From Acidimicrobiia bacterium (GTDB lineage: Bacteria > Acidobacteriota > Terriglobia > Bryobacterales > Bryobacteraceae): 64,000 bases of DNA. Within the stretch, counting starts at the first letter, position 1. Every line of letters begins with the position of its first letter. The position numbers and the translations under genes were made by a program. Positions 16,530 to 24,349 of the stretch are shown here, piece after piece. The notes beneath the pieces are model-generated. The model saw only the letters and a program-made list of their open reading frames with translations, was not told where the DNA came from and made no database searches. The stretch covers positions 1-64,000 of the forward strand of contig VFZE01000020.1 in NCBI GenBank assembly GCA_016871315.1, given 5' to 3'.

Positions 16530-17810
16530 ATGAAACTGCTGCCCCTCCTTCTGCTCGCCGCAGCGCTCCATGCTGCGCCTCCCCATGTCGTCCTCATCAT
16601 CTCCGACGACCACGCCTGGTCCGACTACGGTTTCATCGGCCACCCCGATGTCCGCACCCCGTACATCGACAAGCTCGCCTCGGAAAGCCTGCTCTTCACC
16701 CGCGGCTACGTCCCCACCAGCCTCTGCCGCGCCTCGCTCGCCTCCATCATGACGGGCCTCTATCCGCACCAGCACCGCATCACCGTCAACGATCCCGACG
16801 GCAGCCCCCGCGACGCCGCCAACCGCGCCCGCATGGTGGAGATCTTCTCCCGTTCGAAAACTCTCGCCGGTTTGCTCGGCAACGCCGACTACGCCAGCCT
16901 GCAAACCGGCAAGTGGTGGGAAGGCAACTGCACCTGCTGCGGCTTCACCTCCTGTATGACCCACGGCGACGTCTCCCGCGGCGGCCGCCATGGCGATGAA
17001 GGCCTCAAGATAGGCCGCGAAACCATGCAGCCCGTCTACGAATTCATCGACAAGGCCGAAGGGAAGCCCTTCTTCCTCTGGTACGCGCCGATGATGCCCC
17101 ACACCCCGCACAACCCGCCCGCTCGCCTGCTCTCCCGCTACTCCTCTCAGCCCGATGCCGTCGCCCGCTACTACGCCATGATCGAGTGGTTCGACGAAAC
17201 CGTCGGCCAGCTGCTCGCCTATCTCGACAAGAAGCAACTTTCCAAGGACACCATCGTTGTCTACCTTGCCGATAACGGCTGGGTCCAGCCACCCGATCCG
17301 CAACCTCTGTTTGCCACCCGCGCCAAAATGAGCCCCTTCGATGCTGGACTCCGCACGCCGATCATGGTTCGCTGGCCCGGCAAAGTGAAACCGCTCCGGG
17401 ATGACCGCACCCTCGCCTCCAGCATCGATCTCGCCCCAACGATCCTCGCCGCCGCAGGACGGAAGCCAGAGAAGAACATGCCCGGCATCGACCTCCGCGA
17501 CTCCTCCCGCCTTCGCGCTCGCAAATCCATCTTCGGAGCTTCCTTCGTCCACACCGCCATCGACGTCCCCACGCCCGAGCGCAACCTGAAGTACCGCTGG
17601 GTCATCCGTGATCAATACAAACTGATCGTTCCTCACCAGCCCAACCTTAGTTTGCCGCTCTGGGAAAATCGTCCCGAAACCGCCTGGTTCAAGGAAGCCC
17701 AGCTGTTCGACGTCGTCGAAGACCCCCGCGAATCCCTCAACCTCATCGAGGCGAATCCGGCCATCGTCAAACGGCTTCGCGCTGAACTCGACCGCTGGTG
17801 GAACCCCTGA
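16530..17810 (+). CDS. Sulfatase (arylsulfatase family) with atypical C-R-A-S-L active-site motif
   Basis: 426 residues from the ATG one base after the upstream stop; this start gives a clean signal peptide (KLLPLLLLAAALHAA). The metal-binding start LIISDDHAWSDYG and the GLYPHQH motif identify a type I sulfatase. The formylglycine signature, normally C-x-P/A-S-R, reads C66-R-A-S-L here: the cysteine and A-S are kept but the arginine is replaced by leucine. The subgroup with SLCRPSL-type motifs is common in Planctomycetes and related bacteria as I recall it. Translationally linked to the beta-propeller gene and next to the outer-membrane receptor, so it probably removes sulfate from an imported or periplasmic glycan. 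Confidence 0.86.
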   Translation: MKLLPLLLLAAALHAAPPHVVLIISDDHAWSDYGFIGHPDVRTPYIDKLASESLLFTRGYVPTSLCRASLASIMTGLYPHQHRITVNDPDGSPRDAANRARMVEIFSRSKTLAGLLGNADYASLQTGKWWEGNCTCCGFTSCMTHGDVSRGGRHGDEGLKIGRETMQPVYEFIDKAEGKPFFLWYAPMMPHTPHNPPARLLSRYSSQPDAVARYYAMIEWFDETVGQLLAYLDKKQLSKDTIVVYLADNGWVQPPDPQPLFATRAKMSPFDAGLRTPIMVRWPGKVKPLRDDRTLASSIDLAPTILAAAGRKPEKNMPGIDLRDSSRLRARKSIFGASFVHTAIDVPTPERNLKYRWVIRDQYKLIVPHQPNLSLPLWENRPETAWFKEAQLFDVVEDPRESLNLIEANPAIVKRLRAELDRWWNP

Positions 17811-17818
17811 TTCGTGGC

Positions 17819-17836
17819 GCGGGCACTCGTGCCTGC
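17819..17836. terminator. Hairpin between convergent sulfatase and asnB genes
   Basis: GCGGGCAC-TC-GTGCCTGC forms an eight-pair stem with one G-T wobble, immediately after the sulfatase stop and before the end of the oppositely directed asnB. A second small stem (CCGCA...TGCGG) follows at about 17836-17855. Position suits a bidirectional terminator, but no clear T-run follows. Confidence 0.4.
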
Positions 17837-17865
17837 CGCATCGGCGCTCGTGCGGACGCCCCCAC

Positions 17866-19794
17866 TCACCGCACCGATGCGGCGCGCATTTCCGTGATCA
17901 CCTCCGGGCTGTACCCCCGCACATAGCGCTGATGCCAGCAGGCCAGCATCAGCAGCTTCCACAGCTTGCGCCCGTGATTGTACCAGCCGCTCTGGTGCTG
18001 ATTGTACAGCCTCCGCACCTCCGCCAGATTCAGATATTGCGCCATCTCTGGCTGAAGAACAGTCCCCTCGAACACCGGCCGGAGGTTGCTCCGGAACCAG
18101 CCCGACAGCGGTACCGCAAAGCCCTTCTTGCGGCGCGTGAGGATCTGCTCGGGCAGATGCGGCCGGAGCATCTCCTTAAAGATCCACTTGCCCACGCCCC
18201 GGTTTAGCCGGAAAGAAGGTGGCAGCCGGAAAGAGAATTCCGCCAGCCGGTAGTCCAGCCACGGCGCCCGCGCCTCCAGCGAATAGGCCATGCTGGCGCG
18301 ATCCACCTTCACCAGAATGTCTCCCGGCAGGTACGTCTTCAGATCCACCAGCTGGAACTGGTCCAGCAACGGAAGGCGCTCGAGTCCGCGGAAATGATCC
18401 CGGAACTGCTCGCGCGGAGAGTAGCCCCCGAGCCGCTCGCGCAACTCCGGAGCCAGAATCGCTTCCAACGAATCATCGCGAAACGAGCTGACCAACGAGA
18501 AGTACGCATCGCAGGGATCCCGCCACAGCGCGTCCAGCATCGTCTTGGCGCGGAACGGGCGAGGAAACCGGTCCAGTTCCGGATAGAGCCGCGCGCCAAG
18601 CCGGAAAACCGACCGCCGCAGAGCGCCCGGCAATGCCGTTCCCGCCTGATGCAGAAGCAGACCGCGGGCATAACGGTCGTAGCCGGCAAAAACCTCATCG
18701 GCGCCGTCACCGCTCAGCGCGACGGTCACATATTGCCGCGCCATCCGGCATAGGTACAGCATCGCGATCGTCGACGAGTCCCCGAACGGTTCATCGAAGT
18801 GATCCACCAGTGGGTCCAGCATCTCCTCAACAGCCGGCGTGACCACATGCTCGTAATGCTCGGTCCGGTACCGGGCCGATACCAGCCGCGCGAATTCCAG
18901 TTCGTCGAACACCTTGTTCGTGAAGCCTTCGGAGAAGGTCTTCACTTGCTCAGGGCTGTTCACCGCCATCATCGCCACCACGCCGCTTGAGTCCACTCCC
19001 CCGCTCAGGAACCCGCCCAGCCGCACATCGGCGATCAGCCGGCAACGCACCGCCTCCGATGCCAGCTCCCGTAACTCTCCCACCGACTGGTCAAAGTCCA
19101 GCGACGGGTCGTGGCCGGGATGGATCTGCCAGTATCTGCGCGTTCTCAGGCCTCCCCGTCTCACCAGCAGACTGTGGCCCGGAAGCAGCTTCTTCACGCC
19201 GCCGATGATGGAATCCGGCTCCCCCACGTATCCCGTGCACAGAAAGTCAGCGATGCTTGGCTCGTGTACCTGGCACCGGAACCCCGGCATCGCCATCAGC
19301 GCCTTCAACTCTGATGCAAACGCGAATGAGAACCCGCGCACCGATTCGCTGTAATAGAGCGGCTTCTTGCCGAAACGGTCCCGAGCCAGGAACAGTTCCT
19401 GGCGCCGCGCATCCCAAATCGCGAAGGCGAACATCCCGTTCAGCCATTCCGGCATCCGCTCGCCTATCTCCTCATACAGGTGCAGCAGCACTTCCGTATC
19501 GCTCTGCGTAGTGAACTTGTGCCCCTTGCCCACAAGCTGCTCCCGCAGTTCCAGGTAGTTGTAGATCTCCCCATTGAACACTACCTGCAGGGAGCCGTCC
19601 TCATTGCCAATCGGTTGTGCGCCGCCCGCCAGGTCAATAATGCTCAGGCGCCGGTGACCTAGGGCTGCATGAGCGTCCAGGAAAGTGCCATAGCCATCCG
19701 GGCCGCGGTGGGTAATCCTCGAGCACATGGCGTCGAGGATCTCCCGGTTAGGTGGGGGTCCGTCGAGATTGAGAAATCCGGCTATTCCGCACAT
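17866..19794 (-). CDS. asnB: Asparagine synthase (glutamine-hydrolysing), AsnB family
   Basis: 642 residues. It begins MCGIAGF, giving the N-terminal nucleophile Cys2 of the class II glutaminase domain after Met removal. The synthetase domain carries the PP-loop SGGVDSSG near residue 265 and LSGDGADEVFAGY. Reaction: aspartate + glutamine + ATP to asparagine + glutamate + AMP + PPi. At about 640 residues it resembles the longer AsnB/AsnO type that often amidates sugars or peptides in envelope pathways, but no such cluster is adjacent, so asparagine supply is the default call. Confidence 0.92.
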   Translation of the reverse strand: MCGIAGFLNLDGPPPNREILDAMCSRITHRGPDGYGTFLDAHAALGHRRLSIIDLAGGAQPIGNEDGSLQVVFNGEIYNYLELREQLVGKGHKFTTQSDTEVLLHLYEEIGERMPEWLNGMFAFAIWDARRQELFLARDRFGKKPLYYSESVRGFSFAFASELKALMAMPGFRCQVHEPSIADFLCTGYVGEPDSIIGGVKKLLPGHSLLVRRGGLRTRRYWQIHPGHDPSLDFDQSVGELRELASEAVRCRLIADVRLGGFLSGGVDSSGVVAMMAVNSPEQVKTFSEGFTNKVFDELEFARLVSARYRTEHYEHVVTPAVEEMLDPLVDHFDEPFGDSSTIAMLYLCRMARQYVTVALSGDGADEVFAGYDRYARGLLLHQAGTALPGALRRSVFRLGARLYPELDRFPRPFRAKTMLDALWRDPCDAYFSLVSSFRDDSLEAILAPELRERLGGYSPREQFRDHFRGLERLPLLDQFQLVDLKTYLPGDILVKVDRASMAYSLEARAPWLDYRLAEFSFRLPPSFRLNRGVGKWIFKEMLRPHLPEQILTRRKKGFAVPLSGWFRSNLRPVFEGTVLQPEMAQYLNLAEVRRLYNQHQSGWYNHGRKLWKLLMLACWHQRYVRGYSPEVITEMRAASVR

Positions 19795-19841
19795 TCAATA
19801 GGTGTTGGTGGACAAACATCTCTCTACAATACGAACACGGC

Positions 19842-19857
19842 TTACCCACACGGGTAA
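19842..19857. promoter_or_regulatory. Perfect inverted repeat upstream of asnB
   Basis: TTACCC-ACAC-GGGTAA, six-base arms with a four-base centre, lies 48 bases before the asnB start. A TATTGT that could be a -10 sits between it and asnB on the minus strand. It could be an operator. The arm extended outward reads GATTACCC on the minus strand, which also occurs in another inverted repeat at 45646-45671. The rest of the 128-base spacer (19795-19922) shows nothing else. Confidence 0.35.
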
Positions 19858-19922
19858 TCTTCTGGGAGATAGTAGGCCCAGGGGTGGGAGAATCTCTCAA
19901 GCCCGTAAACAATTTATCTTCA

Positions 19923-21944
19923 TCATCGGTCAGTGGCCGCCCGCGCACCCCCATCCAAATACTCCTTGAACCACTCAATCCACCTCCGATCTACATCCCG
20001 TGCATGCACCGGATCCGCGGGACTGTGCCCCGGCAAGGGGTACGCGAAGAACTTCGTCGGCACGCCATTATCCGCCAGTGCATGATACAGCTGATACGAC
20101 TGCGTGATCGTCACCCGGTAATCCCCCGTGTTACACAGGATCAGCGTCGGCGCCTTGATCCGCGGCGCGTACGTAATCGGCGACTGCTCCCGCGCCGCTT
20201 GCAGCCGCTTCGGATCGGTCCACGGCGATCCGCCGATCGAATTCCCGCGCCGCACGTTCGAATCTCCCAAATTGTACTGATCCATCCAATCGGTCACCGC
20301 CGCGCCCGCCACCGCCGCGCGCCACACATCCGGATAATTACCCAGCAGCCACGTCGTCATGTAGCCGCCATAGGACCATCCGGAAACTCCCATCCTCGTC
20401 TCATCCACCCAGCCGCGCTTCTTCAGTTCCGCCAAGCCGCTCATCACGTCGCGCCCCGGTCCGGCGCCCGCATCGTTCCAAATCGCCGCCTGAAACGCGT
20501 TGCCTAGATTGTCACTGCCACGGTAGTTCGGCTCGAACACTACCCATCCCTGCGCCGCCAGCAATTGCGCCCGTGCCGAGAAAGCCTGCTTCGATGCCGA
20601 CCGCGGCCCGCCGTGAATGTACAGCACCAGCGGATGCTTCCGCTTCGCATCGAACCCCGGCGGATACGTCAAGACCGCGTCCATCGCAAAACCGTCCGCG
20701 CCCTTCCACTGCATGCTCTCCGTCTTGCCCAAATCAAGCGCCGCGATTTCACGTTGGAAATCGGTCAGCCGTTCCGGCCGCGAATCCGGCGACGCGAGAT
20801 AGTAAACCTCGGCCGGCCGGTCCGGTTCAGTGCCAGTCAACGCGATCTGCCCCTTGGCGCCCACCGAAGCATCCAGCCAGAAGCCCGTCGTCGCCACCAC
20901 CGCTCCCATCTCGATCCTCTTCGCGCCGCCACCCACCGTCTGGATCCACAACCCCGTCGTCGTCCCGTCGTTGGCGCTCACCAGCAGAGCCTTGCCGTTC
21001 GGCATCCAGATCGCGCGCTGCACATTACGGTCAAGCGCCCGTGTCAGACTTCTCCCCTCGCCCCCTCCAATCGGCGACATGTGAATCTCATTCACATGGC
21101 GCGACTCACCATCGCGCGGGCTCCAATAAATCACCGACTGCCCGTCGGGCGAAATCTGCGGCTGCGATTCGTTCTTCGCTTTTCCCGTCAGCGCCCTCAT
21201 CGCACCGCTTTCCACATCCAATAGATGAACCGTACTCTTGTCGCCATCGCCGGAATACGGCGTCGCCACTTTCACAATCGCCAGCGACTTCCCGTCAGGA
21301 GACCACGATGGCGGCGACGATGGCGAACTCGGCGGCAGGCTTGACGGCAGCGTCCAACTCCCTGCAGTGATCCGCTTTGCCTCGCCTCCCTCGGAGCCAA
21401 TTACCCACAGGTGATTCGGCAGTGGCGCCGACGTCCGCAGATAATCATTGTTCTGCACCTCGAACACCTTGTTATGCCGCTCCGGCCCCGTGACCTTCGG
21501 CGCCTCATCCGGGCTCACATAGGCGACCCGCTTCCCGTCCGGACTCCAGGCGAATTGCTGCACCCCGGTTGCCGCCTTCGTCAAAGGCCACGAATCACCG
21601 CCCTCCAGCGGCATCAGGAAGATCTGCGGCTTGCCGTCCACCGCCGAAAGAAACGCCAACCGCTTACCGTCTGGCGACCAGCGCGGACTAGACACGGGAC
21701 GCCGCTCCCGCGTCAATACCCGCTGCGCCTTCGTCGCGATATTCACAATCACCAGCTGTGGATCGTAACGGTTCTCCTCGTAGTTCGCCCTCGACACCAC
21801 TGCCGCAATCGAGCTCCCGTCTGGAGAGATCTGCGGATCCGTTACCCGCACAATCTTCCCCGTATGCTCTAGCCCGAACCGCTCCGCCGGCCAGGCCGCC
21901 GCCGCCAGCAACAGAAAAACTACGATCCGTGGAAACCGCGTCAT
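19923..21944 (-). CDS. S9-family serine peptidase (acylaminoacyl/dipeptidyl peptidase type), exported
   Basis: 673 residues with a signal peptide (RIVVFLLLAAAAWPA). The N-terminal half is a WD40/TolB-like beta-propeller seen as repeated WSPDGK blades (SPRWSPDGKRLAFLS, FAWSPDGKRVAY, PSWSPDGKSLAI). The C-terminal alpha/beta-hydrolase domain has the nucleophile in GWSYGGY, an aspartate in CNTGDYRV and the histidine in LPGHSPADP, the expected S/D/H triad. The enzyme probably trims peptides in the periplasm, the propeller restricting access. A stand-alone gene on the minus strand; no operon partner visible. Confidence 0.92.
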   Translation of the reverse strand: MTRFPRIVVFLLLAAAAWPAERFGLEHTGKIVRVTDPQISPDGSSIAAVVSRANYEENRYDPQLVIVNIATKAQRVLTRERRPVSSPRWSPDGKRLAFLSAVDGKPQIFLMPLEGGDSWPLTKAATGVQQFAWSPDGKRVAYVSPDEAPKVTGPERHNKVFEVQNNDYLRTSAPLPNHLWVIGSEGGEAKRITAGSWTLPSSLPPSSPSSPPSWSPDGKSLAIVKVATPYSGDGDKSTVHLLDVESGAMRALTGKAKNESQPQISPDGQSVIYWSPRDGESRHVNEIHMSPIGGGEGRSLTRALDRNVQRAIWMPNGKALLVSANDGTTTGLWIQTVGGGAKRIEMGAVVATTGFWLDASVGAKGQIALTGTEPDRPAEVYYLASPDSRPERLTDFQREIAALDLGKTESMQWKGADGFAMDAVLTYPPGFDAKRKHPLVLYIHGGPRSASKQAFSARAQLLAAQGWVVFEPNYRGSDNLGNAFQAAIWNDAGAGPGRDVMSGLAELKKRGWVDETRMGVSGWSYGGYMTTWLLGNYPDVWRAAVAGAAVTDWMDQYNLGDSNVRRGNSIGGSPWTDPKRLQAAREQSPITYAPRIKAPTLILCNTGDYRVTITQSYQLYHALADNGVPTKFFAYPLPGHSPADPVHARDVDRRWIEWFKEYLDGGARAATDR

Positions 21945-21980
21945 AAAATCACCTCCCCGGTGATTTTAGTACACCCGCCC

Positions 21981-22328
21981 TCAGGACCGGCTCACCGCGT
22001 ACACTCGCGTGAACACCGCCCCGAACAAGAAGATCTGCGCCGAATAGTACACCCACAACAGGAACATTATCAGCGACCCTGCGGCACCGTACACCGAACC
22101 CACCGTCAGAAAACCCGGGTACAGCCCTAGGAGAGTCTTCCCCGCCGTGAACAGCGCCGCCGTGAGCGCCGCTCCCATCCAAACATCGCCCCATCGCACC
22201 TGCGCATCCGGCAGTATCTTGTAGACCAGGGCCAGCAACAGCGTCGTCATCGCCACCGAGTCGGCAATATGGAACAGTTGCTGCAGCGCCCACGGCAACG
22301 GAAGTGACTCCGGCGCCATGTCCGCCAC
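21981..22328 (-). pseudogene. YihY/BrkB-family membrane protein, C-terminal fragment only
   Basis: About 110 residues match the C-terminal third of YihY/virulence factor BrkB proteins as I know them: LLLALVYKILPDAQVRWGDVWMGAALTA, then LLGLYPGFLTVGSVYGAAGSLIMFLLWVYYSAQIFLFGAVFTRVYA. Full-length members have about 280-300 residues, so the first four or five helices are missing. Homology stops near 22310-22325, exactly where an unrelated plus-strand remnant begins. The in-frame ATG at 22328 is probably accidental. I judge it a non-functional remnant, though a short membrane protein could still be made. Confidence 0.7.
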
Positions 22329-22649
22329 TTTAACCTACGGCTACCGCATCGAGCGAGCCCATACCTTCGACCGCGAGCCCGAGCTCGCCTTCTTTCCCTT
22401 CGACGAAGTCGTCCGCGTCGCGCCTCTCACCGCCACACTCAGCCGCGACACACGCGACGAAATCCTCGATGCCAAACGCGGCTCCTTCACTTCCCACGCG
22501 ATCGAATACGCCACCGAAAATACCACTCTTTGCGGGAACGCTTCGTCACCCCCTACTTTCTCCTCCGCCTCGACTACGGCTTCAAACTCGACCGCCGCCC
22601 CAACGAACCCCGCGGCGCCTTCTTCTTCTCCATCGGCCAGGCTTTCTGA
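22318..22649 (+). pseudogene. Omp85/BamA-like outer-membrane protein, frameshifted C-terminal remnant
   Basis: Two pieces in different frames. Frame one (22318 to about 22520) gives LTYGYRIERAHTF, then APLTATLSRDTRDEILDAKRGSF, the strand pattern of BamA/TamA-type surface antigens. A second frame (about 22530-22649) gives RFVTPYFLLRLDYGFKL and ends GAFFFSIGQAF-stop, a typical Omp85 terminus. In intact relatives more than 100 residues separate these stretches, so an internal deletion with frameshift has occurred, and no N-terminal POTRA part is present. The remnant begins at the same point where the YihY fragment breaks off. Confidence 0.72.
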
Positions 22650-22707
22650 GTGAGTTTGGGGCTCGCTCGCGCGCGCGAATTCGACTCCGCTAGCAAGCCG
22701 GCACGGT

Positions 22708-22713
22708 ATACTG
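22708..22713 (+). promoter_or_regulatory. Candidate -10 element close to the sulfatase start
   Basis: TATACT lies ten bases before the ATG at 22724. No Shine-Dalgarno sequence precedes that ATG and no good -35 is seen at 16-18 bases. Transcription from here would give a leader of only a few bases. Confidence 0.3.
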
Positions 22714-22723
22714 TCTTGTCGGC

Positions 22724-24349
22724 ATGCCGCTCTCCCGCCGCCAACTACTGGCCTCTCCTGCATTTGCCTTGCAGACTTCGCGATCCCCGCGTCCGCCGAA
22801 CGTCATTATCCTCATCACTGACGATCAGGGCTACGGCGATCTCTCTCTTCACGGCAACCCGCATCTGAAAACGCCCTTCCAGGACCGCATCGGACACGAG
22901 GGCGTTCAGTTCACTCAGTTTCAGGTATCCCCAGTCTGCTCCCCCACGCGCGCCAGTCTCATGACCGGCCGCTACAACTACCGGACCGGAGTTGTCGACA
23001 CGTTTCTCGGCCGCTCCATGATGCATCCCGATGAAGTTACTCTTCCGGAGCTGCTTTCCAAGGCCGGATACCGCACCGGCATTTTTGGCAAGTGGCACCT
23101 CGGCGACAATCATCCGCTCCGTTCCATCGACCAGGGTTTTGAGGAGTCCGTTGTGTGCAATGGCGGCGGGGTGGGCCAGCCCTCCGATCCGCCGAATAAC
23201 AGCTACTTCAATCCCGTCCTGCAGCAAAACGGAAAACCACTCCGTTTTGACGGCTACTGCACCGACATCTTCTTCCGCGAAGCGATGCAGTTCATCGAGC
23301 GCAATCAGCGCCAACCGTTCTTCGCCTACATTGCCACCAATGCTCCTCACACGCCCCTCACCGTCGATGAGCGGTACTGGAAGCCGTTTCTCGACGCCGG
23401 CCTCGATGAGACCACGGCGAAGGTCTACGGCATGATCGTGAACCTGGATGAAAACGTCGGCCGGCTGTTCAGGAAACTCGCCTCGTTGAACCTGGATCAG
23501 GACACGATCCTTCTCTACCTCACCGATAACGGTCCGCAGCAGCCGCGCTACAACGCCGGCATGCGCGGCCGCAAGGGGACTGTCTACCAGGGCGGTATCC
23601 GCGTGCCCGCTTTCCTGCGCTGGCCCGCACGCCTCAAGCCGGCTTCCTTAGATACCATTGCCGCCCACATCGATATCCTCCCCACAATGCTCGATGCCTG
23701 TGGCGTTGCGGCTCCCAAGGACCTGCGGCTCGACGGCCGTTCGCTGATGCCCTTGATTCGCGGAGAAAGATCCTCCGGGCCTGGCCGCACGCTGTTCACC
23801 CAATGGCACCGTGGCGACGAGCCGGAACTGTTCCGCGCTTGCGCCGCGCGTACGCAGCAGTACAAGCTGGTCGATGGGAAGGAACTCTACGACCTTGCCG
23901 CGGACCCCGCCGAATCCACCGATATCGCCGCGCAACACCCGCAGATCGCCGCCGATCTCCGGCGCCAGACCGAGGCGTGGTTCAAGGACGTCTCCTCCAC
24001 GCGAGGCTACGCGCCACCTCGCATTTATGTCGGCACGCCTCAGGAGAATCCCGTGATCCTTACTCGCCAGGATTGGCGCGGCGATAAGGCCACCTGGGAG
24101 AAGGCCGGGCGCGGCCATTGGGAGATCGATGTGCGAAAGCCGGCCCGATACGAAATCACTTTGCGCATGCCTGCCGCTCAACCCGGTCAAGCCCGTCTGC
24201 AAGTGGGCACTCAACACGTAACTGCCGAAGTCACCGGCGGCGCTACTCACGTCCGGTACTCTATCCAGCTTCCGGCTGGTCCGGCGCGTTTGGAAGCCAC
24301 GCTGCCCGACTCATCCGGTCCGCACTACGTCGAGGTGAGAACGCTTTGA
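22724..24349 (+). CDS. Sulfatase (arylsulfatase A-like), canonical formylglycine motif
   Basis: 541 residues. The N-terminus PLSRRQLLASPAFA looks like a short Tat signal. The metal-binding start is ILITDDQGYGD, and the active-site motif C72-S-P-T-R-A is canonical and would be converted to formylglycine. GKWHLGD and TNAPHTPL supply further family residues. The last 130 residues form a beta-rich C-terminal domain (GHWEIDVRKPARYEITLRM) that may bind glycan. The stop overlaps the TTG start of the next gene, tying it to a membrane-bound dehydrogenase/cytochrome c protein. Natural substrate unknown, likely a sulfated polysaccharide or sulfate ester. Confidence 0.9.
   Translation: MPLSRRQLLASPAFALQTSRSPRPPNVIILITDDQGYGDLSLHGNPHLKTPFQDRIGHEGVQFTQFQVSPVCSPTRASLMTGRYNYRTGVVDTFLGRSMMHPDEVTLPELLSKAGYRTGIFGKWHLGDNHPLRSIDQGFEESVVCNGGGVGQPSDPPNNSYFNPVLQQNGKPLRFDGYCTDIFFREAMQFIERNQRQPFFAYIATNAPHTPLTVDERYWKPFLDAGLDETTAKVYGMIVNLDENVGRLFRKLASLNLDQDTILLYLTDNGPQQPRYNAGMRGRKGTVYQGGIRVPAFLRWPARLKPASLDTIAAHIDILPTMLDACGVAAPKDLRLDGRSLMPLIRGERSSGPGRTLFTQWHRGDEPELFRACAARTQQYKLVDGKELYDLAADPAESTDIAAQHPQIAADLRRQTEAWFKDVSSTRGYAPPRIYVGTPQENPVILTRQDWRGDKATWEKAGRGHWEIDVRKPARYEITLRMPAAQPGQARLQVGTQHVTAEVTGGATHVRYSIQLPAGPARLEATLPDSSGPHYVEVRTL

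Noticed and set aside
16392-17636. A 414-codon minus-strand open frame
   Set aside because: Antisense to the sulfatase gene, whose motifs, signal peptide and start are clear; the antisense product has repetitive Gly/Val/Asp composition.
24118-24345. Longer N-terminus for the dehydrogenase/HEAT/cytochrome c protein
   Set aside because: These codons lie inside the sulfatase gene and encode Arg/Ser-rich sequence; the TTG at 24346 has a ribosome site and leads straight into a signal helix.
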